Shown here: piece after piece, positions 1-7,009 of the stretch | How positions within the stretch are numbered: the first letter of the stretch is position 1 | Layout of the letters: each line of letters starts with the position of its first letter | Assembly (NCBI GenBank): GCA_958403205.1 | Contig: CATXWM010000043.1 | Location: forward strand, 1-14,305 | Length of the DNA: 14,305 nt | Source of the DNA: an uncultured Collinsella sp. | GTDB lineage: Bacteria; Actinomycetota; Coriobacteriia; Coriobacteriales; Coriobacteriaceae | Reading direction: 5' to 3' | The notes under the pieces: generated by a model | Database searches by the model: none | Seen by the model: the letters and a program-made list of their open reading frames with translations, nothing else | Told to the model about the DNA's origin: nothing | Position numbers and translations under genes: made by a program

Positions 1-1601
1 GCATGACGACCGACTACCGCAACGGCGTCGACGTCATGACCACCGAGACCACCTGTCTGTCGAGCATCTGGGCTACCGACGAGGACACACACGCGTTTTT
101 GGCCATGCACGGCCGCGGCGACGACTACCGCGAGCTCCAGCCCGCCGATGTTGCCTACTACGACGGCTGCGTCGAGGTCGATCTGTCGAGCATCAAGCCC
201 ATGATCGCGCTGCCGTTCCATCCTTCCAACGGCTTTGAGATTGACGAGCTCAACGAGAACCTCGAGGACATCCTGCATGAGGTTGAGCTTGAGGCCGCCA
301 AGATCGGCGAGGGCAAGACGCACTTCAGCCTGCTCGACAAGATCGTCGATGGCAAGCTGCACGTGCAGCAGGGCGTTATCGCCGGCTGCTCGGGCGGCAA
401 CTACGACTCCGTGGTCCAGGCTGCTCGCGTGCTCAAGGGCGCCAACACCGGCTGCGGCGAGTTCTCGCTGTCGGTCTATCCCACGAGCCAGCCCGTGGCG
501 CTCGAGCTTACACGCCGCGGCTATATCTACGACCTTATGGAGGCCGGCGCGATCGTGCGCACGGCATTCTGCGGCCCGTGCTTCGGCGCCGGCGACACGC
601 CCGCCAACAACGGCCTTTCGATCCGCCACACCACGCGCAACTTCCCCAATCGCGAGGGTTCCAAGCCGGGCAACGGTCAGCTGAGCGCCGTGGCCCTGAT
701 GGACGCCCGCTCCATTGCGGCGACGGCTGCCAACGGCGGCGTCCTGACGCCGGCGACCGACCTGCCCGAGGAGACTTGGGACGAGGCCTGCGAGTACACC
801 TTTGACGACGCGCCGTACAAGAAGCGCGTGTACTGGGGCTTTGGCAAGGCGGAGCCTGCCGACGAGCTGGTCGAGGGTCCCAACATCAAGCCGTGGCCCG
901 CGATGGAGCCTCTCGGCGACGACATCCTGCTCAAGGTGTGCTCCAAGATCATGGACCCGGTCACCACGACCGACGAGCTCATTCCCTCGGGCGAGACGAG
1001 CTCCTTCCGCTCCAACCCGCTGGGTCTGGCCGAGTTTACGCTCAGCCGTCGCGACCCTGCCTACGTGGGCCGCTCCAAGGAGGTCGACGCGGTGGAAAAG
1101 CGCCGCGTTGCCGGCGAGGCAGCGGGCGACCTGGCGGCACTCGATGCCGAGCTTGCCAGCGTGTTTGAGGCGCTGACCGGCGCGGGTGTCGCGGCCGATG
1201 CCAAGGCGACTGAGTACGGCTCCATGCTCTATTCCAAGAAGCCCGGTGACGGTTCTGCCCGCGAGCAGGCCGCGAGCTGCCAGCGCGTAATTGGCGGCCT
1301 GGCCAACATCGTCCACGAGTACGCCACCAAGCGCTATCGCTCCAACGTGATGAACTGGGGCATGGTGCCCTTCCAGATGGAGGCCGAGCCCAGCTTTGAG
1401 GTGGGCGACTACGTCTTTGTGCCGGGTATCCGCGCCGCGCTCGATGGCGACCTGAAGGGCATCGCCGCCTACGTGGTGCGCGCCGATGGTGCAGTCGAGC
1501 AGATTGAGCTCTACATTGCCGATATGACGGCAGAGGAGCGTGCCATCGTCAAGGCTGGCTGCCTGATCAACTACAACAAGTTCAAGGCCGCTGCCGAGTA
1601 A
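1..1601 (+). CDS. Aconitase-superfamily hydratase (YbhJ-like), 5'-truncated by the window edge
   Basis: This is the C-terminal part of an iron-sulfur hydro-lyase of the aconitase superfamily, and 532 residues are visible from the first in-frame ATG at base 3. Residue numbers count from there. The three presumptive 4Fe-4S cysteines are C129 (AGCSGG), C190 and C193 (FCGPC); the 61-residue spacing resembles that of aconitase. Next come an IRHTTRNFPNREGS segment (207-220), equivalent to the family's SRNFEGR region, and the swivel-domain motif GDGSAREQAAS (415-425), which corresponds to the GSSREHAA active-site loop. Family members are about 750 residues, so roughly 220 N-terminal residues should lie before base 1, and the ATG at 3 is probably internal. 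The organisation resembles the E. coli YbhJ putative hydratases more than AcnA or AcnB. The substrate is unknown; citrate/aconitate or another hydroxyacid is possible. The superfamily call is firm, the subfamily less so. Confidence 0.85.
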   Translation, partial: MTTDYRNGVDVMTTETTCLSSIWATDEDTHAFLAMHGRGDDYRELQPADVAYYDGCVEVDLSSIKPMIALPFHPSNGFEIDELNENLEDILHEVELEAAKIGEGKTHFSLLDKIVDGKLHVQQGVIAGCSGGNYDSVVQAARVLKGANTGCGEFSLSVYPTSQPVALELTRRGYIYDLMEAGAIVRTAFCGPCFGAGDTPANNGLSIRHTTRNFPNREGSKPGNGQLSAVALMDARSIAATAANGGVLTPATDLPEETWDEACEYTFDDAPYKKRVYWGFGKAEPADELVEGPNIKPWPAMEPLGDDILLKVCSKIMDPVTTTDELIPSGETSSFRSNPLGLAEFTLSRRDPAYVGRSKEVDAVEKRRVAGEAAGDLAALDAELASVFEALTGAGVAADAKATEYGSMLYSKKPGDGSAREQAASCQRVIGGLANIVHEYATKRYRSNVMNWGMVPFQMEAEPSFEVGDYVFVPGIRAALDGDLKGIAAYVVRADGAVEQIELYIADMTAEERAIVKAGCLINYNKFKAAAE

Positions 1602-1616
1602 CGCACTTAATTGTCC

Positions 1617-1688
1617 GCCCGGGGCCACCCTTTCCCGCCCGCTCACGCGCTTCGCGAGGGTCGCGTTCGGCAAAGGGTGGCCCCGGGC
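1617..1688. repeat. Large hairpin with a perfect 17-bp stem after the hydratase gene
   Basis: The arms at 1617-1633 (GCCCGGGGCCACCCTTT) and 1672-1688 are exact reverse complements. They enclose a 38-nt, GC-rich centre that contains a smaller CGCG-CTT-CGCG fold. It starts 15 nt after the hydratase stop. No T-run follows either arm closely, so it is not a standard intrinsic terminator. It may stabilise the mRNA 3' end or be a copy of a dispersed palindromic repeat. Confidence 0.75.
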
Positions 1689-1745
1689 TACATTCCTGCG
1701 TTCTCGTTGGGTCTTGAGGGACGCTAATAAATGGGCTTGCTTGAT

Positions 1746-1777
1746 GCCGCCTCTGTTATCGGGGCGGCTTCTTTTTG
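1746..1777 (+). terminator. Terminator-like stem-loop with a T-rich tail
   Basis: GCCGCC (1746-1751) pairs with GGCGGC (1763-1768) around an 11-nt loop, followed by TTCTTTTT. It is oriented to stop plus-strand transcription and probably ends the hydratase transcript downstream of the larger hairpin at 1617-1688. The stem is only 6 bp, so strength is uncertain. Confidence 0.55.
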
Positions 1778-1786
1778 TCGAAAACC

Positions 1787-1815
1787 GCCACAAAGGGGGC
1801 AGGCACCTTTGTGGC
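1787..1815. repeat. Short palindromic repeat with GCCACAAAGG arms
   Basis: GCCACAAAGG (1787-1796) and CCTTTGTGGC (1806-1815) are perfect 10-bp complements around a 9-nt loop. Outer AAACCG (1782-1787) and CGGTTT (1822-1827) are also complementary, overlapping the inner arm at 1787. There is no adjacent T-run, so it is not an obvious terminator. It resembles a dispersed intergenic palindrome I associate with Coriobacteriia, but that association is from memory. Confidence 0.6.
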
Positions 1816-1827
1816 AGTTCACGGTTT

Positions 1828-1884
1828 GTCTCGACTTGTAACATCTTGGCCGCTAAAAGTGGGCTTGGTGTTACAGATTTAGAT
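1828..1884 (+). repeat. Palindromic repeat array, unit 1 (degenerate)
   Basis: This is the first of three related 57-nt units. The left arm GTCTCGACTTGTAACATCT matches units 2 and 3 closely. The right arm (about 1866-1884) has drifted to a GTGTTACAGATTTAGAT form. Most of the changes are tolerated as G-U pairs if the plus strand is transcribed, but at least two true mismatches remain. The loop is unrelated to those of the other units. Confidence 0.6.
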
Positions 1885-1908
1885 TTTCGATTCGGGTGTC
1901 TTCTGTTC

Positions 1909-1965
1909 GTCTCGATTTGTAACAGATAGGGCTCTATTTGCCGAGTAGATGTTACAGATTGAGAC
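1909..1965 (+). repeat. Palindromic repeat array, unit 2
   Basis: The left arm is GTCTCGATTTGTAACA (1909-1924); the right arm is TGTTACAGATTGAGAC, ending at 1965. They form about 16 bp with two G-U pairs on the plus-strand RNA and enclose a variable loop. The unit starts 81 bp after unit 1. Confidence 0.75.
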
Positions 1966-1988
1966 AAACGGGCGCCGTTGGTCATTTC

Positions 1989-2045
1989 GTCTCGATCTGT
2001 AACATCTGGAGCCAGAAACGGTCGATAGATGTTACAGATTGAGAC
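1989..2045 (+). repeat. Palindromic repeat array, unit 3 (best formed)
   Basis: The left arm GTCTCGATCTGTAACATCT (1989-2007) and right arm AGATGTTACAGATTGAGAC (2027-2045) pair over 19 bp with a single G-U wobble on the plus-strand RNA. The loop is 19 nt. The unit starts 80 bp after unit 2. Its right arm is identical to that of unit 2 while the loops differ, so the stem has been conserved and the loop has not. Confidence 0.8.
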
Positions 2046-2182
2046 GGTAGCGCACCTGTGCGGCGGCGGGCCGACATCTTTACCCCTATCTCTCAATCAC
2101 TCAGAAAATCTTATATATAGAGACTTAGATTTGTGTATAAGATCGTACAAAGCTGGCAACAATACTTCTCGAACAACGTGAA
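2046..2182 (+). promoter_or_regulatory. AT-rich probable clpB promoter region
   Basis: The stretch around 2095-2150 is far richer in A and T than its surroundings, with a TTATATATAG run at 2111-2120. An imperfect inverted repeat, ATCTTATATA (2108-2117) and TGTATAAGAT (2134-2143), matches at 9 of 10 positions and could be an operator or simply overlap the promoter. I could not assign a convincing -35/-10 pair. No HspR-type (CTTGAGT...ACTCAAG) or HrcA-type (TTAGCACTC...GAGTGCTAA) operator is present, although those are the usual clpB controls in Gram-positive bacteria. Confidence 0.4.
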
Positions 2183-2216
2183 GCCGCCCCGTAGGGCGGC
2201 CACCCCAAGAGAGGTG
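2183..2216 (+). promoter_or_regulatory. clpB leader hairpin and ribosome binding site
   Basis: GCCGCCC (2183-2189) pairs with GGGCGGC (2194-2200) around a 4-nt loop, immediately upstream of the ribosome binding site AGAGG (2210-2214), which sits 7 nt before the ATG. A second weak pairing, CACC (2201-2204) with GGTG (2213-2216), would cover part of that site. The hairpin has no T-run after it. Confidence 0.45.
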
Positions 2217-2221
2217 ATTCC

Positions 2222-4849
2222 ATGAGAATCGATAAGCTAGCAATGACGTCGCGCGAGGCGTTGCAGACCGCCATGAGCACGGCTGCCGATGCGCAGGCCG
2301 GCGCGGTGGAGCCGATTCACCTGCTGTCCGCCCTGCTCGGTGCCGGCGAGCGCAATATCTCCGTGATCATCGAGCGCATCGGTGCCGACCCGGCTCAGCT
2401 CGCACGCTCCACGCAAGATGCCATCGACCACTCGCCCAAGGTTTCGGGCGAGGGCCAGCAGATGGGCCTGTCCAACGAGCTCGTCCGCGTCATCGAGAAG
2501 GCCGAGAAGAAGGCCACCAAGATGGGCGACAGCTTTGTGGTGACCGAGCATCTGCTGATGGCACTTGCCGAGGACAAGGGCGAGGCCGGCCGCGTTCTGC
2601 GCGACGCAGGCGTCACCAAGGAGCGCATCGAGCAAGTCTACGAGGAGCTGCGCGGCGATGACCGCGTGACGTCCGCCGAGGACAAGACGCAGTTTGAGGC
2701 GCTGGAGCAGTACGGCCGCAATATCTGCGACCTTGCCCGCGCCGGTAAGCTCGACCCGGTCATCGGCCGTACCGATGAGATTCGCCGCACCATCCAGGTC
2801 CTGTCCCGTCGTACCAAGAACAACCCCGTGCTCATCGGTGAGCCGGGCGTCGGCAAGACGGCCATCGTCGAGGGCATTGCCCAGCGTATCGTGGCCGGCG
2901 ACGTGCCGAGCACCCTGCGCGACCGCGACCTCATCGAGCTCGACATGAGCGCGCTGGTCGCCGGTGCCAAGTACCGCGGCGAGTTCGAGGACCGCTTGAA
3001 GGCTGTACTCAAGGAAGTCCAAAAGTCCGAAGGCAAGGTCATCCTGTTCATCGATGAGCTCCACACCATCGTGGGCGCGGGTGCCACCGAGGGCTCCATG
3101 GACGCCGGCAACATCCTCAAGCCGGCGCTCGCCCGTGGCGACCTGCATGCAATTGGCGCGACCACGCTCGACGAATACCGCAAGTACATCGAGAAGGACG
3201 CGGCACTTGCCCGTCGTTTCCAGACCGTGATGGTGAGCGAGCCCACCGTCGAGGACACCATCTCGATCCTGCGTGGTCTCAAGGAGAAGTACGAGATCTT
3301 CCACGGCGTGCACATCACCGATAGCGCGCTCGTGGCAGCTGCCGACCTCTCCGATCGCTACATCGCCGATCGCTTCCTGCCCGACAAGGCCATCGACCTG
3401 GTCGACGAGGCCGCAAGCCGCCTGCGCATGGAGCTCGACAGCATGCCGGTCGAGATCGACGCCACCACGCGTCAGCTCACCCAGCTGCAGATCGAGGAAC
3501 AGGCGCTCATGAAGGAGACTGACGACGCCTCCAAGGAGCGTCTGGAGGCCCTGCGCCAGGAGATTGCCGAGGTTCAGGAAAAGCTCAACGTGCAAAAGGC
3601 CGGCTGGCTCAACCAGAAGAACGCCATCGACCACGTGCAGGAGCTTAAGGGCCAGCTTGACGAGGCCAAGAGCGAAGAGGAGCGCGCGACGCGCAACGGC
3701 GACCTGGGTCGTGCGTCCGAGCTGCGCTACTCCGTGATTCCGGGCCTGCAGCAGCAGATTCAGGATTCCGAGGCCGCGCTCGAGGCGCAAAAGCAGCAGG
3801 ACGGCGAGGGCCTCAACGAGCAGGTGACCTCCGATGAGATCGCCGAGGTCGTGAGCGCCTGGACCGGCGTGCCCGTGTCCAAGATGATGCAGGGCGAGCT
3901 CGACAAGCTCAAGGGCCTGGAGGGCGAGCTGCATAAGCGTGTCATCGGCCAGGACGAGGCCGTCTCCGCTGTCGCCGCAGCCGTGCGCCGCAGCCGTGCG
4001 GGCCTCTCCGATCCGGACAAGCCCATCGGCAGCTTCTTCTTCCTGGGCCCCACCGGCGTGGGCAAGACCGAGCTCGCCAAGGCGCTGGCCGAGTGCCTGT
4101 TCGACGACGAGCGCGCACTCGTGCGTATCGACATGTCCGAGTACATGGAGAAGTTCAGCGTCCAGCGTCTGATCGGTGCGCCCCCGGGATACGTGGGCTA
4201 TGATGAGGGCGGCCAGCTCACTGAGGCCGTTCGCCGTCGTCCGTACTCCGTGATCTTGCTCGACGAGATGGAGAAGGCTCACCCGGATGTATTCAACGTG
4301 CTGTTGCAGGTGCTCGATGACGGCCGTCTGACCGATGGTCAGGGTCGCCAGGTGTCCTTCAAGAACACGATCATCATCATGACGTCTAATGTGGGCTCCA
4401 AGGCTATCGCCGAGCTTTCGGGCAAGGACGAGGAGGAGATGCGCCATCAGGTCGACGCGGCCATGGCTCAGACCTTCCGCCCCGAGTTCCTCAACCGTAT
4501 CGACGATATCGTGGTGTTCCATCCGCTCGGCATGGCGCAGATCGAGAAGATCGTCGACATCCAGCTCGCCGACGTCCGTGCGCGTCTGGCCAAGGAGCGC
4601 ATGACGCTTGCCATCACCCCGGCGGCCAAGCAGTTGCTCGCCGTGGGCGGCCTGGATCCGGTCTTTGGTGCCCGTCCGCTCAAGCGTCTGGTTCAGCGCG
4701 AGGTTGTCGATGCCATCGCGGCGGCCATCATCGACGGCACGGTGCGTGAGGGCGATCAGGTGACGGTCGATGTCGACAAGGACGGCGGCTTTACCGTCGT
4801 GTGCGATAACACGCCGGCGGCCACCTACGAGGTTCCCGACGCCGAGTAG
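2222..4849 (+). CDS. clpB: ATP-dependent disaggregase ClpB (Hsp100)
   Basis: ClpB is a cytosolic hexameric AAA+ unfoldase that, with DnaK/DnaJ/GrpE, threads proteins out of aggregates after heat or other stress. The 875 residues are close to the usual 850-880. An N-terminal Clp_N repeat domain (about 1-145) is followed by AAA module 1 with Walker A GEPGVGKT (206-213) and Walker B ILFIDE (274-279). A glutamine- and lysine-rich coiled-coil middle domain (about 400-520) marks ClpB rather than ClpA or ClpC. AAA module 2 has Walker A GPTGVGKT (609-616), Walker B ILLDE ending at D681-E682, and a TFRPEFLNRID motif. No ClpP-binding loop of the IGF type stands out. The ATG at 2222 has AGAGG 7 nt upstream. 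The gene appears to be a single transcription unit, with its own terminator at 4894-4929. No defect is seen. Confidence 0.97.
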   Translation: MRIDKLAMTSREALQTAMSTAADAQAGAVEPIHLLSALLGAGERNISVIIERIGADPAQLARSTQDAIDHSPKVSGEGQQMGLSNELVRVIEKAEKKATKMGDSFVVTEHLLMALAEDKGEAGRVLRDAGVTKERIEQVYEELRGDDRVTSAEDKTQFEALEQYGRNICDLARAGKLDPVIGRTDEIRRTIQVLSRRTKNNPVLIGEPGVGKTAIVEGIAQRIVAGDVPSTLRDRDLIELDMSALVAGAKYRGEFEDRLKAVLKEVQKSEGKVILFIDELHTIVGAGATEGSMDAGNILKPALARGDLHAIGATTLDEYRKYIEKDAALARRFQTVMVSEPTVEDTISILRGLKEKYEIFHGVHITDSALVAAADLSDRYIADRFLPDKAIDLVDEAASRLRMELDSMPVEIDATTRQLTQLQIEEQALMKETDDASKERLEALRQEIAEVQEKLNVQKAGWLNQKNAIDHVQELKGQLDEAKSEEERATRNGDLGRASELRYSVIPGLQQQIQDSEAALEAQKQQDGEGLNEQVTSDEIAEVVSAWTGVPVSKMMQGELDKLKGLEGELHKRVIGQDEAVSAVAAAVRRSRAGLSDPDKPIGSFFFLGPTGVGKTELAKALAECLFDDERALVRIDMSEYMEKFSVQRLIGAPPGYVGYDEGGQLTEAVRRRPYSVILLDEMEKAHPDVFNVLLQVLDDGRLTDGQGRQVSFKNTIIIMTSNVGSKAIAELSGKDEEEMRHQVDAAMAQTFRPEFLNRIDDIVVFHPLGMAQIEKIVDIQLADVRARLAKERMTLAITPAAKQLLAVGGLDPVFGARPLKRLVQREVVDAIAAAIIDGTVREGDQVTVDVDKDGGFTVVCDNTPAATYEVPDAE

Positions 4850-4893
4850 ATTTTGGGCCATGCCTTAAAATCTGCCAGTCGTCTCTAAACGCC

Positions 4894-4929
4894 AAGGGCG
4901 GCGGATCCAATTGGGTCGCCGCCCTTTTT
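4894..4929 (+). terminator. Intrinsic terminator of clpB
   Basis: AAGGGCGGCG (4894-4903) and CGCCGCCCTT (4917-4926) form a perfect 10-bp GC-rich stem with a 13-nt loop, followed by a T5 run (4925-4929). It starts 45 nt after the clpB stop codon. Confidence 0.9.
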
Positions 4930-4979
4930 CGTGCGACAATCGATGGTGTTGAACGGATGCGATGCAAGGAGCTATGCAG

Positions 4980-5174
4980 ATGAAAGACGAGATCAAGACA
5001 AGCGCGCCGGCGACCGATACCGCACCCGCCGCACCCAAGCCTGTGCCTAAGCCGGCACCCAAGCCGCGCGACCCCTACATCCGTGCCGAGAACGAGGACG
5101 ACGACGGCTACGATCCCTACAGCGATCGCCGCCCCGAGCGCGAGCCGATGTTCGAAGCCGATCCGTGGCGCTGA
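4980..5174 (+). CDS. Small proline-rich, acidic protein of unknown function (64 aa)
   Basis: I do not recognise this protein. The 64 residues begin with MKDEIKTSAPA, run into a PKPVPKPAPKP proline-lysine repeat (about 20-32), and then become strongly charged, with ENEDDDGYDPYSDRR and a final PMFEADPWR. There is no signal peptide or membrane segment, and the composition predicts an intrinsically disordered polypeptide. Upstream in-frame ATGs exist at 4962 and 4974. The one at 4980 is preferred because AAGGAG (4966-4971) lies 8 nt before it, whereas the ATG at 4974 is only 2 nt from that site and the one at 4962 lies before it. The gene follows the clpB terminator and converges with the gene ending at 5280. 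The reading frame has codon use like its neighbours, which supports its being real, but no homology evidence is available. Confidence 0.6.
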   Translation: MKDEIKTSAPATDTAPAAPKPVPKPAPKPRDPYIRAENEDDDGYDPYSDRRPEREPMFEADPWR

Positions 5175-5182
5175 GTGCCACC

Positions 5183-5253
5183 AAAAAGTTGCGGTGAAAT
5201 AGGGACTGTTTTGCGGTTTGACCAGCAAAAGCAATCCCTATTTCACCGCAACT
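5183..5253 (-). terminator. TTGCGGTGAAATAG palindromic repeat, copy 1, acting as a minus-strand terminator
   Basis: The arms at 5187-5205 (AGTTGCGGTGAAATAGGGA) and 5235-5253 are perfect 19-bp complements. The 29-nt centre folds again through TTTTGC (5209-5214) with GCAAAA (5225-5230). An A5 run (5183-5187) on the left becomes T5 after the hairpin when read on the minus strand, 26 nt beyond the stop of the gene at 5280-6776. Nothing T-rich follows on the plus side. A second copy with the same core lies at 12247-12319. Confidence 0.8.
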
Positions 5254-5279
5254 GCGTTGGGCGGCTGTCTTCGGGCCGG

Positions 5280-6776
5280 CTAGTCCTGGGCTTTGATACT
5301 CGGCAGCAGGATCTGCGCGAGGTAGTCGGTCTCGAGTTTGGTCGCGGCGTCTGCGTTGCCGTCTTTGCCAACCAGGTCGTTCTTGATCTGGCTATACGTA
5401 TAGCGGTTGCCGGTCGTCAGCTCGACAAGCTCAATGGCCGTGTCCATGGGGTAGGTCGACACGGGATTCTGGGTGCGCCCGTTGATAGTCTGGGGCACCA
5501 CGTACGGATAGACGGGGCCGCTGGCATAGACGGTATAACCGTTGCCCAGGCTGACCGTGCCCAAAACCGTATCGCCGTCATCGGGCGTAAAGGTCTCGCC
5601 ATCGCGCACGGCGACGAGCGTCACGAGCGGCGTATTGGCGTCGTCGCCCAGATAGATGCACAGCGTGCTTCCGTTTTGCCAAGTTGCGACCTTGCCGTAC
5701 CACTCGACGGGAATATCGAGCTGGTAGAGGTCGGTTGCCTTGTGGCGAGCGTCAGCATCACGGGACGCCTGTGCCTTTTGCGCGCTCACGGCATTGACGG
5801 CGGCGTCGCGCCGCGCGGTTGCTGCCTGCTGGAGCACTTTGGCAGCCGCGGCGGAGCTCGCACCGCCCTCCTCGGCATACTTGGCGGCGGCATCGATCTG
5901 GTCGTCAGTCACCGTGTCGGCCGAAGGCACCTTGAGCTTAAAGGTGGCCTGGGCACTTAAATCCTGTCCATCGCTCTTAACGGTGACCTGCGTCTTGGTG
6001 GTCGGGACGGTATAGATGGTGCCGTCGGCCGCGATGGGGGAGGCAGCGATGGAGAGCGTGTAATCGCCGGGCAGCAGTTTGATGCCGCGGCCGTGCTCGT
6101 CAACATAGAGCGTTTCGCTCACGGAGGAGCCGTCAGAATCCTGACCGCTTACCTGTACGGGAATCTTGGAGCCAGTGGAACAGTCGAGGCCCGCGGCATG
6201 CACGCCAATCTGCACCGACATCATCGTGTGGGCATTGGCGGCGACAGCGGCAGCCTGCTCTTGCTGATATCCGTTCCAGGCAGCATAGCCTGCACCGCCG
6301 GCGACGAGCGCGACGGCCACGACACCGGCGACCATCAGATTGCGGCGCTTGGGCGACATCTTGCGATGGCGGACCTCGGCCTCGCGTGCCGAGGGAACGG
6401 ACGGCAGGGGTATATCGCCCATGGCGATGGTCTCGTCCACGGCTGGTGCGGAACCCAGGCCAGGAAGCTCGCGAGTCAGCGAATCCTCGGCCGGCAAGCT
6501 GTCGAGCAAGACGGTTTCCTCGCCCGTGTCGGATTCGGGCTGGTTGCCGGCCTCGCTTTCGGTGCCTTCGTGATCTGCCTCATCCTCGGCAGGCTCAACG
6601 TCGCCTGCATCCTGACCATCGGATTGCGCCTCGGTTTCCGGCTCATCCTGCACATCAACGCCCGAATCGTCAAACGCAATCTCATCGAGTGAAATCCGGT
6701 CTAAGCTCTCCAAGGCCTCAGCGCAAGCTTCTGCATCTTGGGCCGCATCCTCTTGGCCCATCGTCTCATCATTCAT
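5280..6776 (-). CDS. Membrane-anchored protein of unknown function with acidic cytoplasmic N-terminus
   Basis: I do not recognise a named family for these 498 residues. Residues 1-140 are acidic, rich in Glu, Asp, Ala and Ser, and probably disordered. A basic stretch, RHRKMSPKRRN (about 136-146), precedes one hydrophobic segment (about 147-167), so a single-pass protein with the N-terminus inside and about 330 residues outside is likely. The external part has a beta-rich region (about 185-285, including LLPGDYTLSI), an alanine-rich helical stretch (about 288-345) and a C-terminal domain (350-498) starting YQLDIPVEWYGKV. The only external cysteines are C199 and C373. The start has GGGGGA about 4 nt upstream. 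The plan of long charged tail, one TM and exported domain is common in Actinobacterial surface proteins. Homologues probably exist, but function cannot be inferred. Transcription probably stops at the hairpin at 5183-5253. Confidence 0.8.
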   Translation of the reverse strand: MNDETMGQEDAAQDAEACAEALESLDRISLDEIAFDDSGVDVQDEPETEAQSDGQDAGDVEPAEDEADHEGTESEAGNQPESDTGEETVLLDSLPAEDSLTRELPGLGSAPAVDETIAMGDIPLPSVPSAREAEVRHRKMSPKRRNLMVAGVVAVALVAGGAGYAAWNGYQQEQAAAVAANAHTMMSVQIGVHAAGLDCSTGSKIPVQVSGQDSDGSSVSETLYVDEHGRGIKLLPGDYTLSIAASPIAADGTIYTVPTTKTQVTVKSDGQDLSAQATFKLKVPSADTVTDDQIDAAAKYAEEGGASSAAAAKVLQQAATARRDAAVNAVSAQKAQASRDADARHKATDLYQLDIPVEWYGKVATWQNGSTLCIYLGDDANTPLVTLVAVRDGETFTPDDGDTVLGTVSLGNGYTVYASGPVYPYVVPQTINGRTQNPVSTYPMDTAIELVELTTGNRYTYSQIKNDLVGKDGNADAATKLETDYLAQILLPSIKAQD

Positions 6777-6898
6777 ACATCCCCCAAGCTCAATATCGGG
6801 ACAACACTGTACCCAAAAATGGAGCCATATAAAGCGCGTGCGAAATATAAGATCCGATTTAACCTGAGCGCATCGTTCGGCCGCATCCTCGCGGCGGC

Positions 6899-6938
6899 AA
6901 AAGGCCCCCGGAACGCGAACGAATCACATTCCGGGGGC
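6899..6938 (-). terminator. Intrinsic terminator for the minus-strand membrane protein gene
   Basis: GCCCCCGGAA (6904-6913) and TTCCGGGGGC (6929-6938) form a perfect 10-bp stem with a 15-nt loop. On the minus strand the stem is followed by CTTTT (complement of the A-run at 6899-6902). It lies about 70 nt downstream of the stop of the gene at 7010-8017. The rest of 6777-6900 should contain the promoter of the gene starting at 6776, but I could not place a -35/-10 pair. Confidence 0.8.
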
Positions 6939-7009
6939 TCTACAATGCGTTGAGTTGCGCGGAGCCGGCTATGCTGCTTCGTGCTCAAGCGATGTCTGCG
7001 CCAGGCGCG

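Noticed and set aside
1714..1929. A 71-codon frame in the hydratase-clpB spacer
   Set aside because: It runs through a terminator-like stem-loop and several palindromic repeats, lacks a ribosome binding site, and its translation looks random.
1828..2045. CRISPR array
   Set aside because: There are only three units, each a self-complementary 57-nt hairpin with a variable centre, spacers of 23-24 nt and no cas genes nearby.
1602..2221. Insertion sequence remnant or MITE with a transposase
   Set aside because: No transposase fragment, target-site duplication or terminal inverted repeat bounding the whole spacer could be found; only individual hairpins are supported.
2237..4861. An 874-codon open frame antisense to clpB
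   Set aside because: It mirrors clpB codon by codon in a high-GC gene with biased third positions. The protein is Leu/Ala/His/Asp-rich with no motif, and clpB on the other strand is certain.
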